DNA of 32,224 nt, taken from NCBI GenBank assembly GCA_902826025.1, contig CADEDH010000028.1, forward strand, positions 1-32,224. The letters are read 5' to 3'. Within the stretch, counting starts at the first letter, position 1, and each line of letters opens with the position of its first letter. This stretch comes from an uncultured Actinomycetes bacterium. GTDB taxonomy: Bacteria; Actinomycetota; Acidimicrobiia; Acidimicrobiales; SZUA-35. This document shows positions 9,395 to 16,952 of this stretch, piece by piece. Below the pieces are notes generated by a model. It ran no database searches. It was given only the letters and a program-made list of their open reading frames with translations, and had not been told where the DNA came from. The position numbers and the translations under genes are program-made.

Positions 9395-9438
9395 CGTGTG
9401 GGCCGAAGGCGTACCCGAGGAAACCGGAAGGGTTCCCG

Positions 9439-10455
9439 CTAGCCGAACAGCTCCCGTAGGCGCCGGGTGCCGCTGTTCTCGCTCAGGGCCCGATGGCCGG
9501 CCGGTAGGACGCCCCGGTGCACCATGGCCGCCAGGTAGAGCAGGAGCAGCACCGCCACCCGCACCGCGCTGAACCGCTGGAACCACTCCCGGGCATCGGC
9601 CCGCCGGCCCACCGCGGTTTCCCACCGGGCCCAGGTCACGTCGTCGGCGGGAAAACCGGGCAGGGGAGCGAACCCGGCCGGCCCCATCGACCGCATACGA
9701 TTCATCTCGCAGAACCAGGCGACGTCGAGTTCGCCCGGCCCGGAGCCGGCCAGCTCCCAGTCGAGCAGGGCCACGACGTTCAGGTCGTCGTCCACCACCA
9801 TGTTGGCGGGGCGGGCGTCGCCCCACACGAGCCCGCACCGGGCGGGTTCGGCCGTGGGGGCGGTGCGGCCCAGCTCGTCGAGGGCCTCGGCGACGACCGT
9901 CGGCACCGGCCCGCACCAGTGCGCCAGGTGGGCACAGGCGGCCAGGTGATCCGACGGTTGGGGGCCGTCGGCCGGGAAGGGCGGCGCCGCCACCCGGTGC
10001 ACCCTGGCGATCACGTCCACCGCGGCATCGTGGAACCGGCGCTGGTCGCCGGGCGGCGCCTCGAACAGGAAGCCGGCCCGGGTGAACGGCGGGTCGTCGT
10101 CGGCCGGGACCCGCCCCGGTATCCGCTCCATCACGAAGAAGGGCCGGCCCAGCACCACCGGGTCGGCCTCCTCGCCCACCACTGCCGGCACCGGCAAACC
10201 CTCGGCTGCCGCCAGCCGCAGCATCCGCACCTGGTGCGACAGGTCGTACACCGGGAACATGGAGCGTCCCCGGGGCGTGAGGCGCACCACCAGCTCCCGG
10301 CTGTCAGCCGTGACGAACACCGTCTCGTTCGACCAGCCGCCCCCGCCCGGTGCGCCGGTCACAGTCACTGCCCGTACATCCAGCCACCGGGCCAGCGCCG
10401 GCCCATCGATCAGGGGCTCCCCGCCCGGGGCGGTGGCCCCGCTCAGGGCAGCCAA
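9439..10455 (-). CDS. APH-family phosphotransferase (aminoglycoside/choline kinase-like)
   Basis: Small-molecule kinase-like protein of about 338 aa. The start is taken as TTG at 10455, because AAGGAGG (complement 10466-10472) lies 10 nt upstream inside the preceding gene; an open frame continues further upstream but is covered by the SnoaL-like gene. Motifs: GGWSNETVFVTA as the nucleotide-loop region, catalytic loop VWGDARPANMVV (HGD replaced by WGD, as in related subfamilies), and metal-binding LLDWELAGSGPGELDVAWF. This pattern matches the phosphotransferase family often seen with acyl-CoA metabolism genes in actinobacteria rather than true resistance enzymes. The substrate is not predictable. 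It overlaps the SnoaL-like gene by 13 bp, so translation is likely coupled. Confidence 0.82.
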   Translation of the reverse strand: MAALSGATAPGGEPLIDGPALARWLDVRAVTVTGAPGGGGWSNETVFVTADSRELVVRLTPRGRSMFPVYDLSHQVRMLRLAAAEGLPVPAVVGEEADPVVLGRPFFVMERIPGRVPADDDPPFTRAGFLFEAPPGDQRRFHDAAVDVIARVHRVAAPPFPADGPQPSDHLAACAHLAHWCGPVPTVVAEALDELGRTAPTAEPARCGLVWGDARPANMVVDDDLNVVALLDWELAGSGPGELDVAWFCEMNRMRSMGPAGFAPLPGFPADDVTWARWETAVGRRADAREWFQRFSAVRVAVLLLLYLAAMVHRGVLPAGHRALSENSGTRRLRELFG

Positions 10456-10832
10456 TGGCCCTTGGCCTCCTTGGCGTTCCAGATCTCGGTGATCTTGCCG
10501 TCCTGCACCCGGAACAGCTCGACGGCGGCGAACTCGTAGGACCGGCCGTCGGCCTGGGTCGACCAGCCGTTCCAGGCCACCGACACCAGGTCGTCCTGGG
10601 TGATCACCACCGACGGCTCGAACCGGAGCACCGGGCACTGGGCGAACATCTTCTCCAGCCGCTCGGTGTTCTCGGCCAGGCTCATCACCCGGCGCTCCCC
10701 GGGGGAGTGGCGGATCTCGGGATCGGCGATCAGCTCGCCCACCAGGTCGAGCCGTCGCTCGTTGTACATCTCCTCCAGGTACCGGCGGACCACCTGTTCC
10801 GGAGTCGGGGTGGGGCTGGGGGGCTGGCTCAT
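10443..10832 (-). CDS. SnoaL-like / NTF2-fold protein
   Basis: A 129-aa protein of the cone-shaped alpha+beta barrel superfamily (SnoaL, ketosteroid isomerase, NTF2). Visible: an opening helix EQVVRRYLEEMYNERRLDLV, a histidine-containing segment DPEIRHSP, and the closing strands VELFRVQDGKITEIWNAKEA that are typical of SnoaL-like proteins. The family includes polyketide cyclases, isomerases and many proteins of unknown role; which applies here cannot be told. GAGGAG lies about 11 nt before ATG 10832. It is the first gene of a two-gene unit with the phosphotransferase. Confidence 0.82.
   Translation of the reverse strand: MSQPPSPTPTPEQVVRRYLEEMYNERRLDLVGELIADPEIRHSPGERRVMSLAENTERLEKMFAQCPVLRFEPSVVITQDDLVSVAWNGWSTQADGRSYEFAAVELFRVQDGKITEIWNAKEAKGHWLP
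10466..10472 (-). promoter_or_regulatory. Internal ribosome binding site for the phosphotransferase
   Basis: AAGGAGG on the minus strand within the 3' end of the SnoaL-like gene, 10 nt before TTG 10455. It fixes the likely start of the phosphotransferase at a non-ATG codon. Confidence 0.55.
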
Positions 10833-10909
10833 GGCTGGACGTGCTCCTCGTGGGGGGTGTCCGGGAGCGTAACCGACCCGGTCCGGGCGGCGCCCGGTAG
10901 GGTCGGCGG

Positions 10910-11209
10910 GTGCTGAGGCGACTCCGTGCCGTGTCGATCGTCGAGTCGCTGAGCTACGTGGTGCTGTTGGCCGCCATGGGGTGGCACCGGGTCCTCGACG
11001 GACCCGACACGACCCCGGTCATGGGCCTGGTCCACGGCGTGATCTACCTGGTCTACGCGGCCGTGGTGCTGGCCGCCCACCGCCACTACCGGTGGCCGGC
11101 CCAGCAGACCGTGCTGCTGCTGTTCGTGGCCGCCGTCCCCCTGGGCGGGTTCTGGGTGGCCCATCGGATGGCGTCGCCTCCCGGGGTCAGGGCTGCAGCT
11201 CGACCATGA
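10910..11209 (+). CDS. DUF3817 small integral membrane protein
   Basis: A 99-aa protein with three predicted membrane helices: SIVESLSYVVLLAAMG, VMGLVHGVIYLVYAAVVLAA and TVLLLFVAAVPLGGFWVA. The ES-SY motif in helix 1 and the GxxHGxxYLxY motif in helix 2 are the marks of DUF3817, a family of unknown function common in actinobacteria. The start is GTG, with only a weak purine stretch upstream. Its last 23 bp overlap the convergent gene ending at 11187. Confidence 0.8.
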   Translation: MLRRLRAVSIVESLSYVVLLAAMGWHRVLDGPDTTPVMGLVHGVIYLVYAAVVLAAHRHYRWPAQQTVLLLFVAAVPLGGFWVAHRMASPPGVRAAARP

Positions 11210-11954
11210 CAGCCGCCGCCTTCGCCGCCCCGGGGGGAAGCTCGACTCCGCCTGTCGCCGCGTCGACCCGCTCGGAGCGCAGAACGTCACCCCCGCTCTT
11301 GTCCACGTCGACCACGTAGATCAGGAACCGCTGGCCAGCGGTGGCCGAGGTGCCATCCCCCACGGTGACCGAGCCCTGCCAGATTCCGTCCACGACCGAC
11401 AGAGGCCCGTCGCCCTGCACCACATACCGCTGCTCCTGGACCGGTCGGACCACGAGCCACAGCTCGTGGTCGGCCGGGAGCGATCCGGCCGAGCCCTGCA
11501 CCGACAGGGTGCGACCAACCACTGCGTTGGACAGCGGCGACGTGATCGCCACGCCGCCCGCCGGGGCCGCCAAGGTGGACAGCGGCACCGACGAGGTGGG
11601 GGCAGCCGGACCGGTGGTGCCGGTGCCGTCCCCGGCCCGGGTCGTGCTGGCGGCTGGCAGGCTGGTGGTGGGCGACACGGCGGTTCCTTCGCCGGCTCCT
11701 GGGCCGGCCACCGTTGTGTCGACTGCTTCGGCTCCGGCCGACACCGGACCCCCGGTCGCGCCGGTGTCGCGCTGGCGTTGGGTGCCGACACCGGCCACGG
11801 TCGAGGCAACATCCGGCCCATTCGTGTCGGTCGCGTCGCCGTCCGATCCACCAGTGGACAGCACGGCGATCCCGATCGCCGCCGACACGATCACGGCACC
11901 GGCCAGAGCGAACAGCGCCCGCCCTCGCGCCCCGTGTGGAATGACACGATTCAT
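11187..11954 (-). CDS. Membrane-anchored extracellular protein with Gmad2/Ig-like C-terminal domain
   Basis: A 255-aa protein starting at ATG 11954, supported by AGGGAGG 6 nt upstream; the frame is open further upstream but that part overlaps the GH114-like gene. One N-terminal helix (LFALAGAVIVSAAIGIAVLS) acts as signal anchor. Then comes about 120 residues of Ser/Thr/Ala/Gly/Pro linker, and a C-terminal beta domain starting at GVAITSPLSNAVVGRTLSVQ. That opening, with ELWLVVRP and a QGSVTVGD strand, resembles immunoglobulin-like (Gmad2-type) domains of secreted proteins. No catalytic residues are evident; it may be a surface binding or structural protein. It is divergent from the GH114-like gene across 80 bp, so the two may share regulation with the polysaccharide locus; this is inference. 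Confidence 0.72.
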   Translation of the reverse strand: MNRVIPHGARGRALFALAGAVIVSAAIGIAVLSTGGSDGDATDTNGPDVASTVAGVGTQRQRDTGATGGPVSAGAEAVDTTVAGPGAGEGTAVSPTTSLPAASTTRAGDGTGTTGPAAPTSSVPLSTLAAPAGGVAITSPLSNAVVGRTLSVQGSAGSLPADHELWLVVRPVQEQRYVVQGDGPLSVVDGIWQGSVTVGDGTSATAGQRFLIYVVDVDKSGGDVLRSERVDAATGGVELPPGAAKAAAVMVELQP

Positions 11955-12034
11955 GTCCAACCTCCCTCGCCGGTCGCTGAACCGGCACCAATCGATGGGC
12001 CTAAGCTGGTGTTCGGAGCGAGTGGGGAACGACG

Positions 12035-13027
12035 TTGACGGTGCCGTCCGCCAAATATCTGATCGCCGTGGTGTCTGCCGTGCTGGCCTTGGGCACAACT
12101 GCGTGCACCGGCTCGGGAGAGAGTGACCCATCCGGTCCCGGTATCAGTGGTGCAGATGATGCAGCAGTCGGGACGTCCGAAACGTCGGAGCCACCGCCCT
12201 CCACGGGCGCAGCCACCTCGACCCCCGGCACTGTCGCTGAAGGCTCCCCCGGATCCCGCTGGCTCCCGGGTGCCAGCCGCCCGCTCACCCTCCACTGGGT
12301 GCTCAGTGGCCCACTCGACCTCGACGATCCGGTGGCCATGGGCCTTCGCGACCTCGCCGGCGATCCTCTTCCCGAGCCCGACGTCTACGACATCGACGGG
12401 CAGATGAACAGCGAGTCCACGGTGAGGGCGCTCCAGGCCCGGGGCAAGCGGGTGATCTGCTACTTCGACGCCGGCGTGTACGAGAGCTACCGACCCGATG
12501 CGGGCCAGTTCCCCAGCTCGGTGATCGGCAATCCCGACGAGGGCTGGGACAACTCGTGGTGGCTCGACATCCGCCAGATCGCGGTGCTCGAGCCGATCAT
12601 GCGGGCCCGGATCGAGGAGTGTCGGGCCAAGGGCTTCGATGCGGTGGAGCCCGACGAGATCGACGGCTACAGCAACGACTCGGGATTCCCGCTGACCGCG
12701 GCCGACCAACTCGCCTACAACCGGGCCATCGCCACCTGGGTCCATGACGCTGGCCTGTCGGTGGGGCTCAAGGGCGACATCGACCAGGCCGTCGACCTCG
12801 TTTCGTCGTTCGACTGGACCCTCAACGAGGAGTGCTTCCGCTACGACGAGTGCGATCTGCTCAACGCCTTCGTGGAGGCCGACAAGGCGGTCTGGATCGC
12901 CGAGTACCGGGCGACGGATCTCACGGCTGAGGATTGCGCCGAGGCCGGCCGCAATCGTTGGAACGCCGCCCGCTACGAGCTCGGCCTGCCCTCCGACGGT
13001 GGTCGCCAACCTTGCGGGGGATGGTGA
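12035..13027 (+). CDS. GH114-like endo-alpha-1,4-polygalactosaminidase, putative lipoprotein
   Basis: Secreted hydrolase of 330 aa. The start is TTG 12035, with AGTGGGGA 6 nt upstream; GTG 12041 is an alternative. The N-terminus is a signal peptide with a lipobox-like LGTTAC (Cys24), then a Ser/Thr/Pro-rich linker to about residue 75. The catalytic part is a TIM barrel with family hallmarks: RVICYFDAGVYESYRP (139-154), WWLDIRQ (175-181), KGFDAVEPDEIDGY (199-212) and NEECFRYDEC (264-273). The acidic residues in the third and fourth motifs are the expected catalytic pair. The family includes fungal Ega3, which cleaves alpha-1,4-linked galactosamine. The gene converges on the nucleotidyltransferase end of the polysaccharide operon with a 23-bp gap, which suggests a role in trimming or releasing that polymer. 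Confidence 0.88.
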   Translation: MTVPSAKYLIAVVSAVLALGTTACTGSGESDPSGPGISGADDAAVGTSETSEPPPSTGAATSTPGTVAEGSPGSRWLPGASRPLTLHWVLSGPLDLDDPVAMGLRDLAGDPLPEPDVYDIDGQMNSESTVRALQARGKRVICYFDAGVYESYRPDAGQFPSSVIGNPDEGWDNSWWLDIRQIAVLEPIMRARIEECRAKGFDAVEPDEIDGYSNDSGFPLTAADQLAYNRAIATWVHDAGLSVGLKGDIDQAVDLVSSFDWTLNEECFRYDECDLLNAFVEADKAVWIAEYRATDLTAEDCAEAGRNRWNAARYELGLPSDGGRQPCGGW

Positions 13028-13050
13028 GCGGGCGCCTCCGGCCATCGTCG

Positions 13051-13890
13051 TCACGGGAGCGGGTCGGCGCCGTCGATACCGGTCCCGTTGCTGCCATTTC
13101 CCAGGCTCGATCCGGCGCCTGACCTCAGCGACGCCACCGAGGTCAGGTCGAGCGGCAGATCGGTGGGAGTGTCCTCATCGTCGGACAGGCGCCACAGGCG
13201 GTTGCGCAGCTCCGGGAAGTCCCGGTTCGCCCGGTCGTAATCCTCGGGGCGGCCGATGTCGAGCCAGTAGCCGTCGAACCGGTACACGAACGGGGCGTCG
13301 CCTTGCGCCAGGAGCCCTCTGAGCAGGTCATCGAAACCCATTCGACGGGGAACCGCCTGGCCGAGGAGCGACCGTGAGATGCAGTAGATCCCCATGCTCA
13401 CCTCGAAGCTCAGCTGGGGCTTCTCCTCGAAGCTCTGGAGGCGGGCGCCCTCCACCGCCAGCACGCCGAAGTCCACCTTCATACGCCGGCTCGAGCTGGC
13501 GATCGTGAGGCTGGCGCCGCTGAGCCTGTGCTGCTGCAACATGTCGGCCATGTCGATGTCGCACAGCAGATCGGCGTTCAGTACCACGAAGTGCTCGGGC
13601 AGGTCGTCGAGGTGGTACAGGAGGGGGCCGGCGGTGCCCAGCGGCCGGTCCTCGTGCCAGCACGAGATCTGCAGTCCCCATCGCGAGCCGTCGCCCACGA
13701 AGGCCTCGATGAGGTGCCCCATGTGGCCCAACGCCAGCGACACCTCCGAGAAACCCTGCGCTTTGAGCTGGCGCAGAAGGATCTCGATCATCGTGACTTC
13801 GTTGCCCACCGGCACGAGTGGCTTCGGCAGACATGTGGTGTACGGCCTGAGACGTACCCCCTCACCGCCGGCGAGAATCACTGCCCTCAT
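13051..13890 (-). CDS. Sugar-phosphate nucleotidyltransferase (NDP-sugar pyrophosphorylase)
   Basis: Makes an activated sugar (NDP-hexose) from a sugar 1-phosphate and an NTP. The protein is 279 aa, with the family signature LAGGEGVRLRPYTTCLPKPL near 6-25, RPLGTAGPL near 83-91, an acidic metal site VLNADLLCD, a mid-domain FEEKP and the C-terminal GYWLDIGRPEDYDRAN. It is the short form, with no left-handed beta-helix acyltransferase tail. AGGAGG lies about 6 nt before ATG 13890. It is the last gene of the minus-strand polysaccharide operon, 21 bp after the membrane protein. Similar sequences are annotated as glucose-, mannose- or hexosamine-1-phosphate transferases; the sugar and nucleotide cannot be decided. 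Confidence 0.88.
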   Translation of the reverse strand: MRAVILAGGEGVRLRPYTTCLPKPLVPVGNEVTMIEILLRQLKAQGFSEVSLALGHMGHLIEAFVGDGSRWGLQISCWHEDRPLGTAGPLLYHLDDLPEHFVVLNADLLCDIDMADMLQQHRLSGASLTIASSSRRMKVDFGVLAVEGARLQSFEEKPQLSFEVSMGIYCISRSLLGQAVPRRMGFDDLLRGLLAQGDAPFVYRFDGYWLDIGRPEDYDRANRDFPELRNRLWRLSDDEDTPTDLPLDLTSVASLRSGAGSSLGNGSNGTGIDGADPLP

Positions 13891-13911
13891 CTGATTCCTC
13901 CTGAGACGAAC

Positions 13912-15327
13912 TCATAAGCTCCAGCGGTAGGCATGGAGCGACTTCGAACGGCGCCACAGCACGGCCCACGTTGCCGATGCGGTGGCTGCGAGTACGCCGA
14001 CCATGACGGCGGCCGACCCGAGCGAGCTGAGGTGGCTGTCCACCATCGCCACCACCATCAGCCCGACCGCGCCGCAGGCCGAGGCGAGCGGAGCGAGCTG
14101 GTCGTATGGATCGGGGTCGGCCAGACGGGCGATCAGCGTCAGAGCCAGTAGGGCGAAAGCCGTCGGGACGAGCAGCGTGACGCCGCCGGATCCGATCGGC
14201 TGCACGGCGATGGACAGCGCCATGGCGATGAGGGCCACGGCGGTGAAAGCACCCCAGAACCAGGCTCCGGCCCGCCTCACCGCCTGCGCCAGTTCCGCAG
14301 CCGAGGTGGCGGTACGGGTGGCGGCGTGAACCTGGTCCCGCATGATCACCACCGCCATCTCGGCCAAGCCGAGCGGCACGAACATGGGCCAGGCGGCGAC
14401 GAACCAGGCGTGGACCCCGGCGGACTCCAGCGGTTTGATTCCCTGACAGCAGACGATGAAGGACCCGATGAAGGCCGACGTGGCCAAGCCGGCGCCCACG
14501 AACGGCATCGCCGCCCGGCGCTCCAGCCGACCCACCCATCCCCGCAGCCGGCCCCTGCTGCTCAGCCTCACCAGCATTGTGGCCGCCAGCGTCCCGATAC
14601 CGGCGATCGACAGGATCGCCGCCACATCGGCGTCGACGAGCCGCAGACCGGGCATGAGGTACAGGGTCGAGGCGATCCCACCGGGGGCCAGCGTGAGGGC
14701 GAACAGCCACGGGCGTTGCATGACCAGGGCCATCACTGCGGCCTGGGCGTACAGGACTGGCCCCACGGTGAGAAGGGCGATGCCCGCTCCGGCGGTGCCG
14801 GCCACCGCGAGGCCGACGGCGGCCGTCACCAGCACGCCCCATCGGTAGATCGGGCCGAGAGCCGCCCGCCGGTTGCCGGCTCCGGCCCGGATCGACAGAA
14901 GGTGGGCCATGAACGACAGCGGGCTCATGATCGTGGTGGCCACGAGACACGACATCAGCAGGACCAGGTTGGCGCCGGGCCGGTTGACGGCGGCCGCCGA
15001 GGTCATCGACATCAGCCCGGCGAGGACGAACGCCGTGCCCCGGGTGACGGCATCGGTTGCCCGTCGCAGCAGTTGCGGCCGGTGCCGGTGCGGCACCGTG
15101 GGAACGTACGGTGCGACCTCCGCCACCTGGGTTGCCAACCGGACGACGTCCGGCGTGCCGTATTCCTCGGCCGCTACCCGGTCGTTGACCCCTGCCGCCT
15201 CGAAGATGAGGGCGATGTGGAAGACGTCGAATGCTTGGCGGACCTCGGGCCCGAACCGTTCGAGCAGAGCGGCGAACGGCTCGTCGTCGGCGTGCTCGGC
15301 GAGCGGCGGGCGCTGACGGATGCTCAT
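13912..15327 (-). CDS. Polytopic membrane protein of the polysaccharide locus (candidate exporter)
   Basis: A 471-aa protein. About 100 soluble N-terminal residues (FGPEVRQAFDVFHIALIFEA; DVVRLATQVAEVAPYVP) are followed by roughly ten to twelve hydrophobic helices, for example TAFVLAGLMSMTSAAAV, WGVLVTAAVGLAVAGTAGAG and VALIAMALSIAVQPIG. The C-terminus is short and basic. I do not recognise a named family. Its start overlaps the PelF-type glycosyltransferase stop as ATGA (15324-15327), so they are translated together. In Pel systems PelF works with the 12-helix membrane protein PelG; position, size and topology make this gene the candidate for that task. The N-terminal domain is not obviously PelD-like. 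The exporter role is inference. Confidence 0.75.
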   Translation of the reverse strand: MSIRQRPPLAEHADDEPFAALLERFGPEVRQAFDVFHIALIFEAAGVNDRVAAEEYGTPDVVRLATQVAEVAPYVPTVPHRHRPQLLRRATDAVTRGTAFVLAGLMSMTSAAAVNRPGANLVLLMSCLVATTIMSPLSFMAHLLSIRAGAGNRRAALGPIYRWGVLVTAAVGLAVAGTAGAGIALLTVGPVLYAQAAVMALVMQRPWLFALTLAPGGIASTLYLMPGLRLVDADVAAILSIAGIGTLAATMLVRLSSRGRLRGWVGRLERRAAMPFVGAGLATSAFIGSFIVCCQGIKPLESAGVHAWFVAAWPMFVPLGLAEMAVVIMRDQVHAATRTATSAAELAQAVRRAGAWFWGAFTAVALIAMALSIAVQPIGSGGVTLLVPTAFALLALTLIARLADPDPYDQLAPLASACGAVGLMVVAMVDSHLSSLGSAAVMVGVLAATASATWAVLWRRSKSLHAYRWSL

Positions 15328-16919
15328 GGCGTTGGCACCTCGTCTGCCGCCGGCTCGCGCAGGTCGATCGTCTGACCCGGTGTCTGGATGGAGATCGAGC
15401 GGAAGGGTCCCGCCAGCTCGGCGTACAGCCCTCGATGTGTGGCCAGCATCGTCTCGAGGTCGAACATGTTCTCCACTCGTTGGCGCCCGACCCGTCCTAG
15501 TGAGCGTCGGAGTGCGGGGTCGCCCAGCAGTTCCAGACAGGCCGCCCCCAGCGCCTGCGGATCATTGGCCCGCACGCAGCGACCGGCGTCTCCGATCGCC
15601 TCCCGGACGCCGCCCACATCAGTACCGACGACGGGAACGCCGCAGGCCATCGACTCCAACACCACGTAGGGGAAGCCTTCCGAGATGCTGCTGAGCGCCG
15701 AAATCTGGTTGGTGTGGAAGGCGTCGGCCGGCGACGGCACTGCTCCTGCGAACCGGACCACCTCTTGCAGGTCGAGCGAATCGACCAGGTCGTGACACGA
15801 CCGTAGATAACCCTGCTGAGCGGGAGCAGCCGAGCCGTACAGGTTCACCAGGACATCCGGTACCTCGTCCCGGATCACGGCGGCGGCCTTGATCAGGGTG
15901 TGGAGATCCTTGATCGGGTCGATCCGGCCCAGCCAACCGACCGAAGGCCGCTCAGGTTCGTTCAACCGGACCGGGAAGTCGCTGGGTTCCACCGCACTGT
16001 GAATGAGCCGGATGTTGGCCGGTGCCGCCCCCACCCGCTCCTGCCACTGCTGGTTGTAGCCGCTGACGGGAGCGATGACCGACGCCGCCCGGTAGATCCC
16101 CGCCACCATCAGGTGGTAGAAGCGCAACATGACCTGGGTCTCCGCCGGCCGTCCCCCGGCGCGACCGAGGTCGAGGTAACGCTCTCGGAGAAACAGTCCA
16201 TGCTCGGTCACCACCAGCGGTGTCCGGCGCCGGTGCCACATCGACATCCCCACCAGCGACGGCAGCCCGCTCGACGACAGGTGGACGACGTCCAGCGGCC
16301 CCAGGTCGAACAGCAGTGGCCGGAGGATGTGGATGAAGTTCTCGGCCAGCCGGGCGACATCGAGCATCGATCCGTGGTGGGTGGCCTGAAGCCAGGGGCT
16401 GGCGGCCAGAGCGTCGGCGAACACCTCGCACAGCAGCGGGAAGGCGAGGGCGGGCGCCAGCGCACCGTGGTCAGCCGCATCCACCAGCTCGCAGATGAGG
16501 GAGAGGAACTCCTCGCTCTCGTCGACCTCGGCCGGCTCCGCCGTGAGGAGCCGGGCCAATGACCGCAACGCCGGGAGCCGATGGCGCCGGCCGACACGGG
16601 GCTCCGCCGATTCGAGCACCTGGTCCCAGATGGGGATCGAGACCAACCGTGCGTTGGGCGGCAGCTCGCGAACCGGGAGCTCACGGTGGTTGAGGCAGAT
16701 CGCCACCACCAGGAATTGGACGTCGGGCAGACCCCGGATCAACTGGTCGCACCAGACGCTCACTCCGCCTGCGTGGAACGGGTAGGTGCCCTCGTTGACC
16801 AGGGCGACCAGCGGTTCCGGCCCCGCCGGCCCTCTGGGCGGCTCCTCCTGCCCGCCCACGCTCAGCACCCGCATCGCGGCCTGGTCCGCCCTTGCTGCTC
16901 GCCTGCCCCACCGAATCAT
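15324..16919 (-). CDS. pelF: PelF-type GT4 glycosyltransferase
   Basis: Cytoplasmic polymerising glycosyltransferase, 531 aa, close to the usual PelF length. The N-terminal domain carries the PelF signature NEGTYPFHAGGVSVWCDQLI (about 42-61), followed by the GLPDVQF strand. The C-terminal GT-B half has VGWLGRIDPIKDLHTLI and the GT4 retaining motif SEGFPYVVLE (E-x7-E near 413-421), followed by SMACGVPVVGTDVGGVREAI. In Pseudomonas, PelF uses UDP-GlcNAc/GalNAc-type donors to build Pel; the fungal homologue Gtb3 builds galactosaminogalactan. The neighbours here (deacetylase, GH135-like, GH114-like, epimerase) support the same class of product. ATG 16919 has only a weak RBS, and the gene lies 33 bp after the epimerase. 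The donor sugar is inferred, not shown. Confidence 0.88.
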   Translation of the reverse strand: MIRWGRRAARADQAAMRVLSVGGQEEPPRGPAGPEPLVALVNEGTYPFHAGGVSVWCDQLIRGLPDVQFLVVAICLNHRELPVRELPPNARLVSIPIWDQVLESAEPRVGRRHRLPALRSLARLLTAEPAEVDESEEFLSLICELVDAADHGALAPALAFPLLCEVFADALAASPWLQATHHGSMLDVARLAENFIHILRPLLFDLGPLDVVHLSSSGLPSLVGMSMWHRRRTPLVVTEHGLFLRERYLDLGRAGGRPAETQVMLRFYHLMVAGIYRAASVIAPVSGYNQQWQERVGAAPANIRLIHSAVEPSDFPVRLNEPERPSVGWLGRIDPIKDLHTLIKAAAVIRDEVPDVLVNLYGSAAPAQQGYLRSCHDLVDSLDLQEVVRFAGAVPSPADAFHTNQISALSSISEGFPYVVLESMACGVPVVGTDVGGVREAIGDAGRCVRANDPQALGAACLELLGDPALRRSLGRVGRQRVENMFDLETMLATHRGLYAELAGPFRSISIQTPGQTIDLREPAADEVPTP

Positions 16920-16952
16920 GTCGCCTGCCCTGCGTCCGTCGGTTCTGTGATG

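Noticed and set aside
9255..9438. Possible cyclic-di-GMP (GEMM) riboswitch before the receptor gene
   Set aside because: A CACGCAC stretch resembles part of the conserved core, but the rest of the consensus (GCAAACC, GGGACGCAAAGC) is absent.
9439..10455. Aminoglycoside resistance gene
   Set aside because: The APH fold is shared by many kinases of unknown substrate; the WGD catalytic loop and SnoaL context argue against a dedicated resistance enzyme.
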